Origin: Flavobacteriaceae bacterium
GTDB taxonomy: Bacteria > Bacteroidota > Bacteroidia > Flavobacteriales > Flavobacteriaceae
Assembly (NCBI GenBank): GCA_003511845.1
Contig: DOIV01000044.1
Coordinates: forward strand, 1,184 to 24,971
Direction: 5' to 3'
DNA: 23,788 bases
A model generated the notes under the pieces. It did not search any database. It saw only the letters and a list, made by a program, of their open reading frames with translations, and was not told the origin of the DNA. A program made the translations under genes and the position numbers. Positions 16,003 to 23,788 of this stretch are shown here, one piece after another; positions within the stretch are counted from its first letter, which is position 1; each line of letters begins with the position of its first letter.

Positions 16003-16731
16003 TTACTTTCTTCTTTGAGGTCTTTGAGGTCTTCTTCCTCCACCTCTTTGATTACCTCCTTTACCTTGTTTTTTAGACAAGCCAACTAATGGAGATAATT
16101 CTCTTTTACCATATACCTCTCCTTTCATAATCCATACTTTCACACCTATCTTACCATAAGTAGTATTAGACTCTACAAGAGCATAATCAATATCTGCTCT
16201 AAAAGTAGAAAGTGGTATCCTTCCTTCTTTATAACCTTCTGAACGTGCCATTTCAGCACCATTTAAACGTCCAGATATTTGAACTTTAATTCCTTCAGCA
16301 TTCATACGAATGGTAGCTGCAATTGCCATTTTTATAGCTCTTCTATAAGAAATTCTATTTTCTATTTGACGTGCAATACTTGTAGCTACTAGAAAGGCAT
16401 CTAATTCAGGTCGTTTAATTTCAAAAATATTAATTTGAATCTCTTTACCTGTAATTTTTTTAAGCTCTTCTTTTAACTTATCTACTTCTTGACCACCTTT
16501 ACCGATAATAATACCAGGTCTAGCTGTTGTAATTGTAACTGTTATTAGTTTAAGTGTACGTTCAATAATTACTCTAGAAACACTAGCTTTTGATAATCTA
16601 GTATGAATATACTTTCTTATTTTACTATCTTCTACAAGTTTATCGCCATAGTCATTTCCACCATACCAGTTAGATTCCCATCCTCTGATAATTCCTAAAC
16701 GATTTCCTATTGGATTAGTTTTTTGTCCCAT
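16003..16731 (-). CDS. rpsC: Ribosomal protein S3 (uS3)
   Basis: Head protein at the mRNA entry, with helicase-like function together with S4 and S5. The 242-residue sequence opens [20 protein letters not shown], has a KH domain with [20 protein letters not shown] (70-89), and the C-terminal S3 domain with [20 protein letters not shown] and [21 protein letters not shown] glycine- and arginine-rich tail (about 220-242, [20 protein letters not shown]) lengthens the protein slightly. It is 5 nt after rplV. Confidence 0.97.
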   Translation of the reverse strand: MGQKTNPIGNRLGIIRGWESNWYGGNDYGDKLVEDSKIRKYIHTRLSKASVSRVIIERTLKLITVTITTARPGIIIGKGGQEVDKLKEELKKITGKEIQINIFEIKRPELDAFLVATSIARQIENRISYRRAIKMAIAATIRMNAEGIKVQISGRLNGAEMARSEGYKEGRIPLSTFRADIDYALVESNTTYGKIGVKVWIMKGEVYGKRELSPLVGLSKKQGKGGNQRGGGRRPQRPQRRK

Positions 16732-16736
16732 ACTAT

Positions 16737-17147
16737 TTACGAATTGCTTGTATTAATATTTTCACCTAAAATCATTGTAACATGATTTGAGCGTTTTCTA
16801 ATTCTATGTGCACGACCTTGTGGTGCAGGTCTTAACCTTTTTAACATCATTGCACTATCTACATATATTTCTTTAACAAACAAACCCGCATCTTCAATAG
16901 CTGCATCTTCATTTTTTGCTTGCCAATTAGCTATCGCAGATAATGTTAATTTTTCTAAATTACGTGCGGCTTCTTTAGAACTAAATTTTAAAATAGCCAA
17001 CGCTTTTTCAACTTCAACACCTCTAATTAAATCTGCTACTAAACGCATTTTTCTTGGCGATGTAGGGCAACCATTAAGTTTAGCAAAAAATTTATTTTTG
17101 CGTTCTTCTTTAAGCTGCTGTGCTCTTAATTTTTTTCGAACTCCCAT
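16737..17147 (-). CDS. rplV: Ribosomal protein L22 (uL22)
   Basis: Large-subunit protein whose long beta hairpin lines the exit tunnel constriction and is a site of macrolide resistance. The 136-residue sequence has [20 protein letters not shown] (27-46), [19 protein letters not shown], and the hairpin and signature region [20 protein letters not shown] (103-122). The N-terminal extension before residue 25 (charged, [10 protein letters not shown]) is usual in this phylum. It is 10 nt after rpsS. Confidence 0.96.
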   Translation of the reverse strand: MGVRKKLRAQQLKEERKNKFFAKLNGCPTSPRKMRLVADLIRGVEVEKALAILKFSSKEAARNLEKLTLSAIANWQAKNEDAAIEDAGLFVKEIYVDSAMMLKRLRPAPQGRAHRIRKRSNHVTMILGENINTSNS

Positions 17148-17157
17148 GACTTCCTAC

Positions 17158-17436
17158 TTATTTTTTTCCTTTATTTTTCGCACCAGTATGCCCTCTAAAC
17201 GAACGTGTTGGTGAAAATTCTCCTAACTTATGACCTACCATGTTTTCAGTAATATAAACTGGTACAAATTGACGACCATTGTGTACTCCAATAGTTTGCC
17301 CAACAAAATCTGGTGTTATCATTGAGGCTCTTGACCAAGTTTTGATAACTGATTTTTTTCCAGAATCTACATTTTTTTGTACTTTCTTTTCCAATTTATG
17401 GAAAACATAAGGTCCTTTTTTTAATGAACGTGCCAT
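17158..17436 (-). CDS. rpsS: Ribosomal protein S19 (uS19)
   Basis: Head protein that pairs with S13 near the A and P sites. The 92-residue sequence opens [20 protein letters not shown] and contains [20 protein letters not shown] and the signature [20 protein letters not shown] (56-75), then [13 protein letters not shown]. Full length. It is 10 nt after rplB. Confidence 0.97.
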   Translation of the reverse strand: MARSLKKGPYVFHKLEKKVQKNVDSGKKSVIKTWSRASMITPDFVGQTIGVHNGRQFVPVYITENMVGHKLGEFSPTRSFRGHTGAKNKGKK

Positions 17437-17446
17437 ATCTATTTAC

Positions 17447-18271
17447 TTATTTTTTTCTACGTTCTACAATATATTTATTACTTGCTTTTGTCTTAGAACG
17501 TGTTTTAAATCCTTTTGCAGGTATACCGTTTCTAGATCTTGGATGCCCTCCTGAAGATTTACCTTCACCACCACCCATTGGATGATCAACTGGATTCATC
17601 ACTACAGCTCTTGTTCTAGGTCTTCTACCTAACCATCTTGTTCTACCTGCTTTACCAGAAACTGTAAGTTGATGGTCTGAATTAGATATAGCTCCTATAG
17701 TTGCTTTACAAGTAATCAAAATCATTCTTATTTCACTTGAAGGTAATTTAATAGTTGCATATTTTCCTTCTCTTGCTACTAACTGAGCAAAGGCACCTGC
17801 ACTACGAGCCATAACAGCTCCTTGACCTGGATGTAATTCTATACAAGATATTACGGTTCCTAAAGGTATAGATTTCAACAACATTGTATTTCCTATCTCA
17901 GGACTTACATTATCTCCAGAAACTATTGTTTGACCAACTTTCATTCCTGCTTGAGCAATAACATACCTTTTTTCACCATCTGCATAATTTAACAATGCAA
18001 TATATGCTGTACGGTTTGGATCATACTCAATAGTTTTTACAGTTGCAGGTATACCATCTTTATCTCTTTTAAAATCGATAATACGATACTGCTTCTTATG
18101 ACCACCACCAATATATCGCATGGTCATTTTACCTCTATTATTTCTACCACCAGATCTCTTTTTTGTTGCTAATAAACTCTTTTCAGGTTTATCAGTAGTC
18201 ACCACATCAAAATCATTTACGACTCTGAAACGTTGTCCTGGGGTTACTGGTTTTAATTTTCTTAATGACAT
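17447..18271 (-). CDS. rplB: Ribosomal protein L2 (uL2)
   Basis: Conserved large-subunit protein needed for subunit association and peptidyl-transferase centre structure. The 274-residue sequence opens [20 protein letters not shown], has the OB and SH3-like domains ([20 protein letters not shown] and [20 protein letters not shown]), and the C-terminal [20 protein letters not shown] with the universally conserved His230. Full length, 11 nt after rplW. Confidence 0.98.
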   Translation of the reverse strand: MSLRKLKPVTPGQRFRVVNDFDVVTTDKPEKSLLATKKRSGGRNNRGKMTMRYIGGGHKKQYRIIDFKRDKDGIPATVKTIEYDPNRTAYIALLNYADGEKRYVIAQAGMKVGQTIVSGDNVSPEIGNTMLLKSIPLGTVISCIELHPGQGAVMARSAGAFAQLVAREGKYATIKLPSSEIRMILITCKATIGAISNSDHQLTVSGKAGRTRWLGRRPRTRAVVMNPVDHPMGGGEGKSSGGHPRSRNGIPAKGFKTRSKTKASNKYIVERRKK

Positions 18272-18282
18272 CTTTTTTCGTC

Positions 18283-18573
18283 TTATATATTGCTATAAAA
18301 ATCTATACTATCTCCGTCAACTAATTCAATAACAGCTTTTTTATAAGCTCCTATTTTACCAATAACAACACCTTTTTTAGTGTTCTTTGTACTTCGCTTT
18401 ACTGGATAAACCATAGTATTTACATTTAGAACTGAAACTCCATAAGTTTTTTCTACAGCATTTTTGATTTCTATCTTATTTGCTTTCTTATCAACCCTGA
18501 AAGTGAACCTGTTATGCAACTCACTCAAGTCATTTGCTTTCTCTGTAATAATAGGTTTTATTAAAATACTCAT
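18283..18573 (-). CDS. rplW: Ribosomal protein L23 (uL23)
   Basis: Exit-tunnel protein that docks trigger factor, SRP and SecY. The 96-residue sequence starts [20 protein letters not shown] and includes [20 protein letters not shown] and [18 protein letters not shown]. The frame is open to an earlier ATG at 18600, but those nine codons overlap the end of rplD and are not family-like; the ATG at 18571-18573 gives the standard length and a 4-nt gap after the rplD stop codon. Confidence 0.95.
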   Translation of the reverse strand: MSILIKPIITEKANDLSELHNRFTFRVDKKANKIEIKNAVEKTYGVSVLNVNTMVYPVKRSTKNTKKGVVIGKIGAYKKAVIELVDGDSIDFYSNI

Positions 18574-18577
18574 AATA

Positions 18578-19207
18578 TTACTTGCTAAGATTAGATTCAA
18601 CTTCTTCTACACTTGCCTCAGACATTACAATAACATTTGCATTAAGCGTATTGTAAGTATTTAATCTTGAGACGTTTATCACATTTGTGCTTTTTAAATT
18701 ACGTGAGGACAAATATACATTTTTATTTGAAGCCTCCAACACAAACAGAGATTTTTTATTGTTTAACTCTAAAGCCTTTAAAACATCTATAAAATTTTTG
18801 GTTTTAGGCATATCAAAATCAAACTTCTCAAGTACAATAATACTATCACCTTTTGCTTTCATAGACAAAGCTGATTGTCTTGCCAAACGCTTTAAATTCT
18901 TATTCAATTTAAAATGATAATTTCTAGGTCTTGGTCCAAAAACTCTACCACCACCTCTAAAAACAGGAGATTTAATACTACCCGCACGAGCAGTACCTGT
19001 ACCTTTTTGTTTTTTGATTTTTCGAGTACTTCCTTTTATCTCAGCTCTTTCTTTTGCCTTGTGAGTACCTTGTCTTTTATTTGCTAAATGTTGCTTTACG
19101 TCTAAATAAACAGCATGTTTATTAGGCTCTATAGCAAAGATAGCATCTGAAAGTTCAACATTTCTTCCAGTCTTTTTTCCTTTAATATCTACAACTGCTA
19201 CTTTCAT
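18578..19207 (-). CDS. rplD: Ribosomal protein L4 (uL4)
   Basis: Large-subunit protein with an extended loop lining the exit tunnel; in Escherichia coli it also represses the S10 operon. The 209-residue sequence opens [20 protein letters not shown] and has the tunnel loop [20 protein letters not shown] (60-79) and [20 protein letters not shown] (80-99). It overlaps rplC by one base (TAATG), which suggests translational coupling. If L4-based control exists here, the 368-nt rplC leader would be its natural target; this is inference. Confidence 0.97.
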   Translation of the reverse strand: MKVAVVDIKGKKTGRNVELSDAIFAIEPNKHAVYLDVKQHLANKRQGTHKAKERAEIKGSTRKIKKQKGTGTARAGSIKSPVFRGGGRVFGPRPRNYHFKLNKNLKRLARQSALSMKAKGDSIIVLEKFDFDMPKTKNFIDVLKALELNNKKSLFVLEASNKNVYLSSRNLKSTNVINVSRLNTYNTLNANVIVMSEASVEEVESNLSK

Positions 19208-19824
19208 TATTTCTGAATAGTTATATAAGAATTTTTGTGACCAGGAACGGCACCTTTTATTACTAAAAGATTTTTTTCTGGAATTACTTTTAAAACTCTT
19301 AAGTTTTGAACTTTTATTTTTTCACCACCCATTCTACCTGCCATTCTCATTCCTTTAAATACTCTTGCAGGATATGAAGCAGCTCCAATAGAACCTGGGG
19401 CTCTTAAACGATTATGTTGACCGTGTGTCGCTTGACCAACACCAGCAAATCCATGGCGTTTTACAACACCTTGAAAACCTTTACCTTTTGAGGTTCCAGC
19501 AACATCAACAAATTCACCTTCTTCAAAGTGATCTACAGTGATTACATCACCTAATTTGTACTCCTCATCAAAACCTTGAAATTCAACAACACGTTTCTTA
19601 GCAGTTGTACCAGCTTTCTTAAAGTGTCCTTTTAACGCTTTAGTTGTCTGCTTTTCTGCTTTGTCATCGAAACCTAATTGTAAGGCATCATAGCCGTCAA
19701 TTGCTTTGGTTCTGACTTGGGTAACTACACAAGGACCAACTTGAATGACTGTACAAGGAATATTTTTCCCGTTGTCATCAAATATACTGGTCATTCCGAT
19801 TTTTTTTCCTATTAACCCAGACAT
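19207..19824 (-). CDS. rplC: Ribosomal protein L3 (uL3)
   Basis: Assembly-initiator protein reaching towards the peptidyl-transferase centre. The 205-residue sequence opens [20 protein letters not shown] and contains the signature [20 protein letters not shown] (105-124), then [20 protein letters not shown] (129-148), whose glutamines are methylated in some bacteria, and [14 protein letters not shown]. Full length. It is separated from rpsJ by 368 nt of non-coding, hairpin-rich DNA and overlaps rplD by one base. Confidence 0.97.
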   Translation of the reverse strand: MSGLIGKKIGMTSIFDDNGKNIPCTVIQVGPCVVTQVRTKAIDGYDALQLGFDDKAEKQTTKALKGHFKKAGTTAKKRVVEFQGFDEEYKLGDVITVDHFEEGEFVDVAGTSKGKGFQGVVKRHGFAGVGQATHGQHNRLRAPGSIGAASYPARVFKGMRMAGRMGGEKIKVQNLRVLKVIPEKNLLVIKGAVPGHKNSYITIQK

Positions 19825-19840
19825 TATTAATTTGATTTAT

Positions 19841-19860
19841 GATTTTAGAATTCTAAAATC
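19841..19860 (-). other. 20-bp perfect palindrome in the rplC leader
   Basis: GATTTTAGAATTCTAAAATC is self-complementary over its whole length and ends 16 nt before the rplC start codon. It could fold over the ribosome-binding region or be a protein-binding site. No regulator is known to me for this sequence. Confidence 0.5.
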
Positions 19861-19864
19861 TTAT

Positions 19865-19900
19865 TTATAATTTACCTTCTGTTGATATGCAACAGCACAT
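19865..19900 (-). other. Possible 11-codon leader peptide before rplC
   Basis: On the - strand a strong Shine-Dalgarno-like AAAGGAG (19913-19919) precedes, by 12 nt, an ATG opening the frame MCCCISTEGKL and a TAA stop codon. The codons for the Cys cluster and ISTE overlap a 6-bp hairpin (19879-19895, CTGTTG/CAACAG). Flavobacteria use such strong Shine-Dalgarno sequences rarely, which makes this one noticeable, but the spacing is long and an 11-codon frame can occur by chance. Confidence 0.2.
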
Positions 19901-19925
19901 TAAAATTATTTACTCCTTTTATGAA

Positions 19926-19945
19926 ATCCCAACCTTCGTTGGGAT
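19926..19945. repeat. Hairpin ATCCCAAC-CTTC-GTTGGGAT
   Basis: A perfect 8-bp stem with a 4-nt loop (GAAG on the - strand) in the rplC leader. It has the same design as the hairpin at 20157-20174 (GAAG loop), and may be one of the small dispersed palindromes common in flavobacterial intergenic DNA. No T-tract directly follows. Confidence 0.55.
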
Positions 19946-19992
19946 AAGTTCGAACTAATTGATTTTACATAATCAAAAGTCTCATTAAAAAA

Positions 19993-20013
19993 GGGTCGAA
20001 AATACTTCAACCC
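19993..20013 (-). terminator. Terminator-like hairpin inside the rplC leader (possible attenuator)
   Basis: On the - strand GGGTTGAAG pairs with TTTCGACCC (9 bp, two G-T pairs, 3-nt loop) and is followed at once by six T residues (A at 19987-19992 on the + strand). It is 168 nt upstream of rplC and 180 nt past rpsJ. As a rho-independent terminator it would limit read-through from the str genes into the S10 genes. No strong promoter is visible between it and rplC, so partial termination (attenuation) is more plausible than a full stop. Confidence 0.6.
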
Positions 20014-20035
20014 TGAATGTATTTTTTCCGTTTTT

Positions 20036-20107
20036 CCCTCGTCAACTGCTCAGGACATGTTTTTACCGAACCTTTCTGCCGATAAGCAGGCTTGATTCGA
20101 GCTCTTT
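20036..20107 (-). other. G+C-richer structured segment in the rpsJ-rplC gap
   Basis: This segment is close to half G+C in an otherwise very A+T-rich gap. On the - strand TCGAATC pairs with GGTTCGG, enclosing CTGC-TTATCG-GCAG; this is followed by GTCCTGAGCAGTTGACGAGG. It could be the core of a structured RNA leader, or a decayed cluster of dispersed palindromic repeats (the last part resembles GTCCTGAGC..GTCGAAGG repeats known, from memory, in many bacterial genomes). The sequence does not decide between these. Confidence 0.45.
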
Positions 20108-20156
20108 TAAAATATAACTTTAATTCCTTTAAAAAAATCAGTTGTACTTCAAAAGA

Positions 20157-20174
20157 TTCCTGCCTTCGCAGGAA
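20157..20174 (-). terminator. Hairpin TTCCTGC-GAAG-GCAGGAA after rpsJ (terminator or dispersed repeat)
   Basis: A perfect 7-bp G+C-rich stem with a GAAG loop begins 18 nt past the rpsJ stop codon and is followed on the - strand by TCTTTTG. The weak T-tract makes it a possible terminator of the str section. The same palindrome is, from memory, a common dispersed intergenic hairpin in flavobacteria, so it may have arrived as a repeat and been recruited. Confidence 0.5.
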
Positions 20175-20179
20175 CGTTC

Positions 20180-20205
20180 AATCAAAGTTTAATTAAACTT
20201 TGATT
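20180..20205 (-). other. 26-bp perfect palindrome centred on the rpsJ stop codon
   Basis: Positions 20180-20205 are self-complementary without a mismatch, with AATC at the left end, GATT at the right and AATT at the centre. The rpsJ stop codon (20193-20195) lies at the centre, so the last four sense codons of rpsJ pair with the 13 nt just past the coding region. A ribosome terminating on rpsJ would keep this hairpin open. Confidence 0.65.
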
Positions 20206-20498
20206 TCCACCTCTACACCACTAGGCAATTCTAGTTTCATCAAAGCATCTATTGTTTTTGATGAAGAACTATATATATCTAGTAATCTTTTATAAGAACA
20301 CAATTGAAATTGTTCTCTAGATTTTTTATTTACGTGAGGTGAACGTAATACTGTAAATATTTTTTTGTGTGTTGGTAAAGGAATTGGTCCATTTATAACA
20401 GCACCTGTACTTTTTACTGTTTTTACAATCTTTTCAGCAGATTTATCTACTAAATTGTAATCGTAAGACTTTAATTTTATTCTAATTTTTTGACTCAT
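20193..20498 (-). CDS. rpsJ: Ribosomal protein S10 (uS10), also NusE
   Basis: Small-subunit head protein that also acts as NusE, linking the ribosome to NusG and transcription antitermination. The 101-residue sequence opens [20 protein letters not shown] and contains the signature [20 protein letters not shown] (44-63), with the C-terminal [16 protein letters not shown]. It is 18 nt after fusA without tuf in between, as expected in Bacteroidota. The S10-to-L3 gap is 368 nt, unusually wide for these genes. Confidence 0.97.
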   Translation of the reverse strand: MSQKIRIKLKSYDYNLVDKSAEKIVKTVKSTGAVINGPIPLPTHKKIFTVLRSPHVNKKSREQFQLCSYKRLLDIYSSSSKTIDALMKLELPSGVEVEIKV

Positions 20499-20516
20499 CT
20501 TTATCTATTTAGTAAA

Positions 20517-22640
20517 TTAACCTTGTGCTTTTTTGATCACTTCTTCAGATATATTCGATGGCGTTTTAGCATAATGCGAAAATTCCATTGTTGATGTTGC
20601 TCTACCAGAAGATAAGGTTCTTAATGAAGTAACATAACCGAACATTTCAGATAATGGTACAGTAGCTTTCACTACTTTAGAACCTGCTCTATCTGACATA
20701 TCACTTACTTGACCTCTTCTTCTGTTCAAATCACCTACAATATCACCCATATTTTCTTCAGGTGTTAGTGCTTCTAATTTCATGATTGGCTCCATAATTA
20801 CTGTACCTGCAGCTTTTGCTGCCGCTTTATAACCTAGTTTAGCTGCCAATTCAAAAGAAAGTGCATCAGAATCTACCGCATGAAATGAACCATCTAATAA
20901 AGTAATCTTCATACTATCCATTTCATATCCTGCTAAAGGCCCATTCTGCATTGCTGCTTTGAAACCTTTCTCTACAGAAGGAATAAATTCTTTAGGGATA
21001 CGACCCCCTTTAATTTTATCAATAAATTGTAAGCCTGTACCTTCAAAGTCTTCATCAACTGGTCCCATTTCAAATACAATGTCACCAAATTTACCACGTC
21101 CACCAGATTGCTTTTTATAAGTTTCTCTGTGCTCTGTAGTTTTTGTTAATGCTTCTTTATATTCTACTTGAGGTTCACCTTCATTTACTTCTACTTTAAA
21201 CTCACGTTTTAATCTATCTACAATAATATCTAAGTGCAACTCTCCCATTCCAGAGATAATAGTTTGACCAGAAGCTTCATCAGTTTTCACTTGAAAAGTA
21301 GGGTCTTCTTCAGCCAATTTACCTAAAGCCATTCCTAACTTATCTACATCAGCCTTAGTTTTAGGCTCAACAGCAATACCAATTACTGGATCTGGAAAAT
21401 CCATTGATTCTAAAATAATAGGATGTTTTTCAGCAGATAATGTATCTCCTGTTTTGATACTTTTAAATCCAACAGCAGCACCAATATCACCAGCTTCTAT
21501 ATAGTCAATGGCATTTTGTTTATTTGAATGCATTTGATAAATACGAGAAATACGCTCTTTTTTACCAGAACGATTGTTCAATACATAAGAACCAGCATCT
21601 AATCTACCTGAATACACTCTAAAAAATGCCAAACGACCTACAAAAGGATCGGTAGCAATTTTAAATGCTAAAGCTGCAAATGGTTCTTTTACATCTGACT
21701 TACGAGAAACTTCTTCTCCTGAATCTGGATTAATACCCACAATAGCTTCTTTATCTAAAGGTGATGGCAAATATCTACATACAGCATCTAACAGAAATTG
21801 AACTCCTTTATTTTTAAATGCAGAACCGCATATCATTGGAATGATTGCCATATCCATTACAGCTGCTCTCAATGCATTATGCACTTCGTCTTCTGTAATA
21901 GAATCTTCATCTTCCATATATTTTTCTAACAAGTTTTCATCATAACTTGCTACTTCCTCTATCAACAATCCTCTATAGGTATGTGCTTCTTCTTTCAAGT
22001 CTTCTGGAATATCAACAACTTCAAATGTTGCTCCCTTATCATCTTCGTTCCAAATGATAGCTCTATTTTTAACTAAATCAACAACGCCTTTAAAATTCCC
22101 TTCTTCACCGATTGGTAAAACAATTGGAACAGCATTAGATCCAAGCATTTCTTTCACCTGCTTATTTACCATTAGAAAGTCTGAACCTTGACGATCCATT
22201 TTATTTACAAAACCAATTCTTGGCACTTTGTAATTATCAGCTAATCTCCAGTTAGTTTCTGATTGAGGCTCTACGCCATCAACTGCAGAAAACAAGAAAA
22301 CCAATCCGTCAAGAACTCTTAACGACCTGTTTACTTCAACAGTAAAATCAACGTGACCAGGAGTGTCAATAATATTAAAGTGATATCCTTTAGTATCGTC
22401 AACAAGTTTTCCATTTTCGGTAGGAAAATTCCACTCACAAGTTGTTGCAGCAGAAGTAATCGTGATACCACGCTCTTGCTCTTGCTCCATCCAATCCATG
22501 GTAGCAGCACCATCATGCACCTCTCCAATTTTATGACTTACACCTGTATAATATAGAATACGCTCTGTAGTTGTGGTTTTACCAGCATCAATATGTGCTG
22601 CAATACCAATATTTCTTGTAAATTTTAAATCTCTAGCCAT
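20517..22640 (-). CDS. fusA: Elongation factor G
   Basis: A 707-residue translational GTPase that drives tRNA-mRNA translocation and, with RRF, ribosome recycling. Domain I has the GTPase motifs G1 AHIDAGKT (15-22), switch [11 protein letters not shown] (57-66), G3 DTPGH (92-96) and G4 NKMD (146-149). Domain II lies at about 310-405, domain III follows with [20 protein letters not shown], and domains IV and V at about 485-700 include [16 protein letters not shown] and [20 protein letters not shown]. No part is missing. It is 6 nt after rpsG. The tuf gene commonly found next in Proteobacteria is absent. Confidence 0.98.
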   Translation of the reverse strand: MARDLKFTRNIGIAAHIDAGKTTTTERILYYTGVSHKIGEVHDGAATMDWMEQEQERGITITSAATTCEWNFPTENGKLVDDTKGYHFNIIDTPGHVDFTVEVNRSLRVLDGLVFLFSAVDGVEPQSETNWRLADNYKVPRIGFVNKMDRQGSDFLMVNKQVKEMLGSNAVPIVLPIGEEGNFKGVVDLVKNRAIIWNEDDKGATFEVVDIPEDLKEEAHTYRGLLIEEVASYDENLLEKYMEDEDSITEDEVHNALRAAVMDMAIIPMICGSAFKNKGVQFLLDAVCRYLPSPLDKEAIVGINPDSGEEVSRKSDVKEPFAALAFKIATDPFVGRLAFFRVYSGRLDAGSYVLNNRSGKKERISRIYQMHSNKQNAIDYIEAGDIGAAVGFKSIKTGDTLSAEKHPIILESMDFPDPVIGIAVEPKTKADVDKLGMALGKLAEEDPTFQVKTDEASGQTIISGMGELHLDIIVDRLKREFKVEVNEGEPQVEYKEALTKTTEHRETYKKQSGGRGKFGDIVFEMGPVDEDFEGTGLQFIDKIKGGRIPKEFIPSVEKGFKAAMQNGPLAGYEMDSMKITLLDGSFHAVDSDALSFELAAKLGYKAAAKAAGTVIMEPIMKLEALTPEENMGDIVGDLNRRRGQVSDMSDRAGSKVVKATVPLSEMFGYVTSLRTLSSGRATSTMEFSHYAKTPSNISEEVIKKAQG

Positions 22641-22646
22641 TTCTAA

Positions 22647-23123
22647 TTAAAATCTAAAATGTGAAAATGCTTTATTTGCTTCTGCCATTTTATGCACGTC
22701 AGTTCTTTTCTTAACCGCAGCACCTTCTTCTTTTGCCGCTGCCAAAACTTCACCCGCTAAACGCTGAGCCATAGATTTCTCATTACGTTTTCTAGCGTAA
22801 AGAATCAACCATTTTATAGCCATAGAAACTTTTCTATCTGCTCTAATTTGCATAGGTATTTGAAATGTTGCACCACCTACTCTTCTACTTCTCACTTCTA
22901 CATGTGGCATAACGTTAGATAACGCTTCTTTCCAAATCTCTAAAGATGATTTTTCTTCATCTTGTTTTCTTTCTTCAACAATTTCTAAAGCATCATAAAA
23001 CACTTTAAAAGCTGTAGATTTTTTACCATCTTTCATCAAGTTATTTACAAAACGTGTAACTAACTGATCATTAAACTTAGGATCTGGTAATAGAATCCTT
23101 TTTTTGGCACTTCTTTTTCTCAT
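22647..23123 (-). CDS. rpsG: Ribosomal protein S7 (uS7)
   Basis: Primary 16S-binding protein of the head, at the mRNA exit; represses the str operon in Escherichia coli. The 158-residue sequence opens [20 protein letters not shown] and has [20 protein letters not shown] (21-40), [20 protein letters not shown] (78-97) and the C-terminal [20 protein letters not shown]. Full length. The 87-nt gap to rpsL holds one copy of the CTGAATTTATTTCAG hairpin. Confidence 0.97.
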   Translation of the reverse strand: MRKRSAKKRILLPDPKFNDQLVTRFVNNLMKDGKKSTAFKVFYDALEIVEERKQDEEKSSLEIWKEALSNVMPHVEVRSRRVGGATFQIPMQIRADRKVSMAIKWLILYARKRNEKSMAQRLAGEVLAAAKEEGAAVKKRTDVHKMAEANKAFSHFRF

Positions 23124-23188
23124 TACTTCTTTGAGTTTATCTATTAGTAATAACTATCACCAATACATTGATTATTTGTTTTAACAGT

Positions 23189-23207
23189 TCCTGAAATAAA
23201 TTCAGGA
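23189..23207. repeat. Palindromic motif copy, TCCTGAAATAAATTCAGGA
   Basis: A 7-bp stem with a 5-nt loop, 3 nt past the rpsL stop codon. Its 15-nt core is identical to the cores at 8309-8323 and 8390-8404. On the - strand it is followed by ACTGTT and not by a T-tract, so termination is doubtful; it may reduce or process the rpsL message, or simply be a dispersed repeat. Confidence 0.65.
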
Positions 23208-23210
23208 GAG

Positions 23211-23585
23211 CTATTTCTTAGGACGTTTAGTTCCGTATTTTGAACGGCGTTGAGTTCGTCCTTCTACTCCTGCAGTATCTAAAGCACCACGAACTACGTG
23301 ATATTTAACTCCAGGTAAATCTTTCACTCTTCCTCCTCTAACTAATACTATCGAGTGCTCTTGTAAATTATGTCCTTCACCAGGTATGTATGCATTCACC
23401 TCATTACCATTAGTCAACCTTACCCTTGCTACTTTACGCATAGCAGAGTTTGGTTTTTTTGGTGTAGTAGTGTAAACACGTGTACATACGCCTCTTCTTT
23501 GTGGACAAGAATTTAATGCAGCCGATTTGTTCTTCTTAGTTATTTGGGTTCTTCCCTTGCGTACTAATTGCTGTATAGTTGGCAT
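23211..23585 (-). CDS. rpsL: Ribosomal protein S12 (uS12)
   Basis: Decoding-site protein that controls accuracy and is the target of streptomycin-resistance changes. The 124-residue sequence opens [20 protein letters not shown] and has [20 protein letters not shown] (30-49) and [20 protein letters not shown] (83-102). The residues changed in classic resistance (Lys43 and Lys88 in this numbering) are wild type. Asp89, which can be methylthiolated, is present. It is the first gene of the superoperon, with a clear promoter upstream. Confidence 0.98.
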   Translation of the reverse strand: MPTIQQLVRKGRTQITKKNKSAALNSCPQRRGVCTRVYTTTPKKPNSAMRKVARVRLTNGNEVNAYIPGEGHNLQEHSIVLVRGGRVKDLPGVKYHVVRGALDTAGVEGRTQRRSKYGTKRPKK

Positions 23586-23637
23586 ATTAATTAATTATTG
23601 TTTTTTATTTACTTAAAACCTCTTTTTTAAGAGTGTG

Positions 23638-23668
23638 CAAATGTATAAATAATATTTGGGGTTTCAAA
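23638..23668 (-). promoter_or_regulatory. Promoter of the str-S10-spc-alpha superoperon
   Basis: On the - strand TTTG (23665-23668) is followed after 19 nt by TACATTTG (23638-23645), an exact match to the Bacteroidota -33/-7 consensus TTTG-N(17-20)-TAnnTTTG. The -7 element is 52 nt from the rpsL start codon, leaving a leader of roughly 45 nt. A small hairpin (CTCTTAAAAAAGAG, 23621-23634) lies just after the expected start of transcription. The remaining sequence to the window edge (23669-23788) is A+T-rich, and I see no gene in it. Confidence 0.75.
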
Positions 23669-23788
23669 CAGGTGTAGCATAAAATTTATCATCATTTTAA
23701 AAACATTTTAAAAGGTGCAATTATTCAGCTGTTTTTTAACTATTTTTGAGGCGTTTTGAAGCGAAATTATACACCATATATATATACC

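Noticed and set aside
18574..18600. Longer rplW start at 18600
   Set aside because: It would overlap the end of rplD by 23 nt and add nine residues not found in the family; the ATG at 18571-18573 gives the standard L23 N-terminus.
20036..20107. A tRNA gene in the G+C-richer segment before rplC
   Set aside because: GGTTCGG resembles a T-loop, but no acceptor stem, anticodon arm or D arm of proper size can be drawn.
6058..23585. A novel protein system hidden in the ribosomal cluster
   Set aside because: Every gene in the block matches a known ribosomal, translation, secretion or transcription protein at normal length; both strands of the gaps were read and no further convincing gene was found.

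Overview
The window looks like a chromosomal segment of a marine-type Flavobacteriaceae bacterium (Bacteroidota). The evidence is the A+T-rich sequence, the gene order rpsL-rpsG-fusA-rpsJ-rplC with no tuf after fusA, secY directly followed by infA, a -33/-7 promoter of Bacteroidota type (TTTG, 19 nt, TACATTTG), and zinc-free forms of S14, L36 and S4. Genus cannot be settled from the sequence alone.

Layout, by coordinate. 1-183 (+): the C-terminal 60 codons of an IS30-family transposase, cut by the window edge. 393-1307 (-): a guanidino-modifying hydrolase of the dimethylargininase/amidinotransferase fold. 1385-1650: a palindromic, MITE-like element filling most of the gap to gltA. 1671-5646 (-): citrate synthase, enolase and the small subunit of carbamoyl-phosphate synthase, each apparently with its own promoter or terminator signals. 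5756-5917: a second, unrelated MITE-like element. 6058-23585 (-): a continuous str-S10-spc-alpha superoperon of 32 genes (28 ribosomal proteins plus fusA, secY, infA, rpoA), read leftwards from the rpsL promoter near 23638-23668 to a strong terminator at 6000-6029. Two genes shorter than 60 codons, rpmD (L30) and rpmJ (L36), are included.

The superoperon supplies ribosomal proteins of both subunits, EF-G, IF-1, the SecY translocon pore and the RNA polymerase alpha subunit, so it couples translation, secretion and transcription capacity. Most genes in it are 2-20 nt apart. Five gaps are wider and structured: rpsL-rpsG (87 nt, hairpin), rpsJ-rplC (368 nt, many hairpins including a terminator-like one), rpsN-rpsH (70 nt, 20-bp palindrome), rpsK-rpsD (197 nt, nested hairpins) and rpoA-rplQ (80 nt, a heptamer array). 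rpsM-rpsK is also 87 nt apart, without evident structure.

The protein-coding content is ordinary and highly conserved. I found no new protein system. What deserves a second look is non-coding: two MITE-like elements, a 10-unit heptanucleotide array, a palindromic motif reused in several intergenic gaps, hairpins that swallow the stop codons of rpsJ and rpsK, and the hairpin-packed rplC leader that may attenuate or process the S10 part of the operon.
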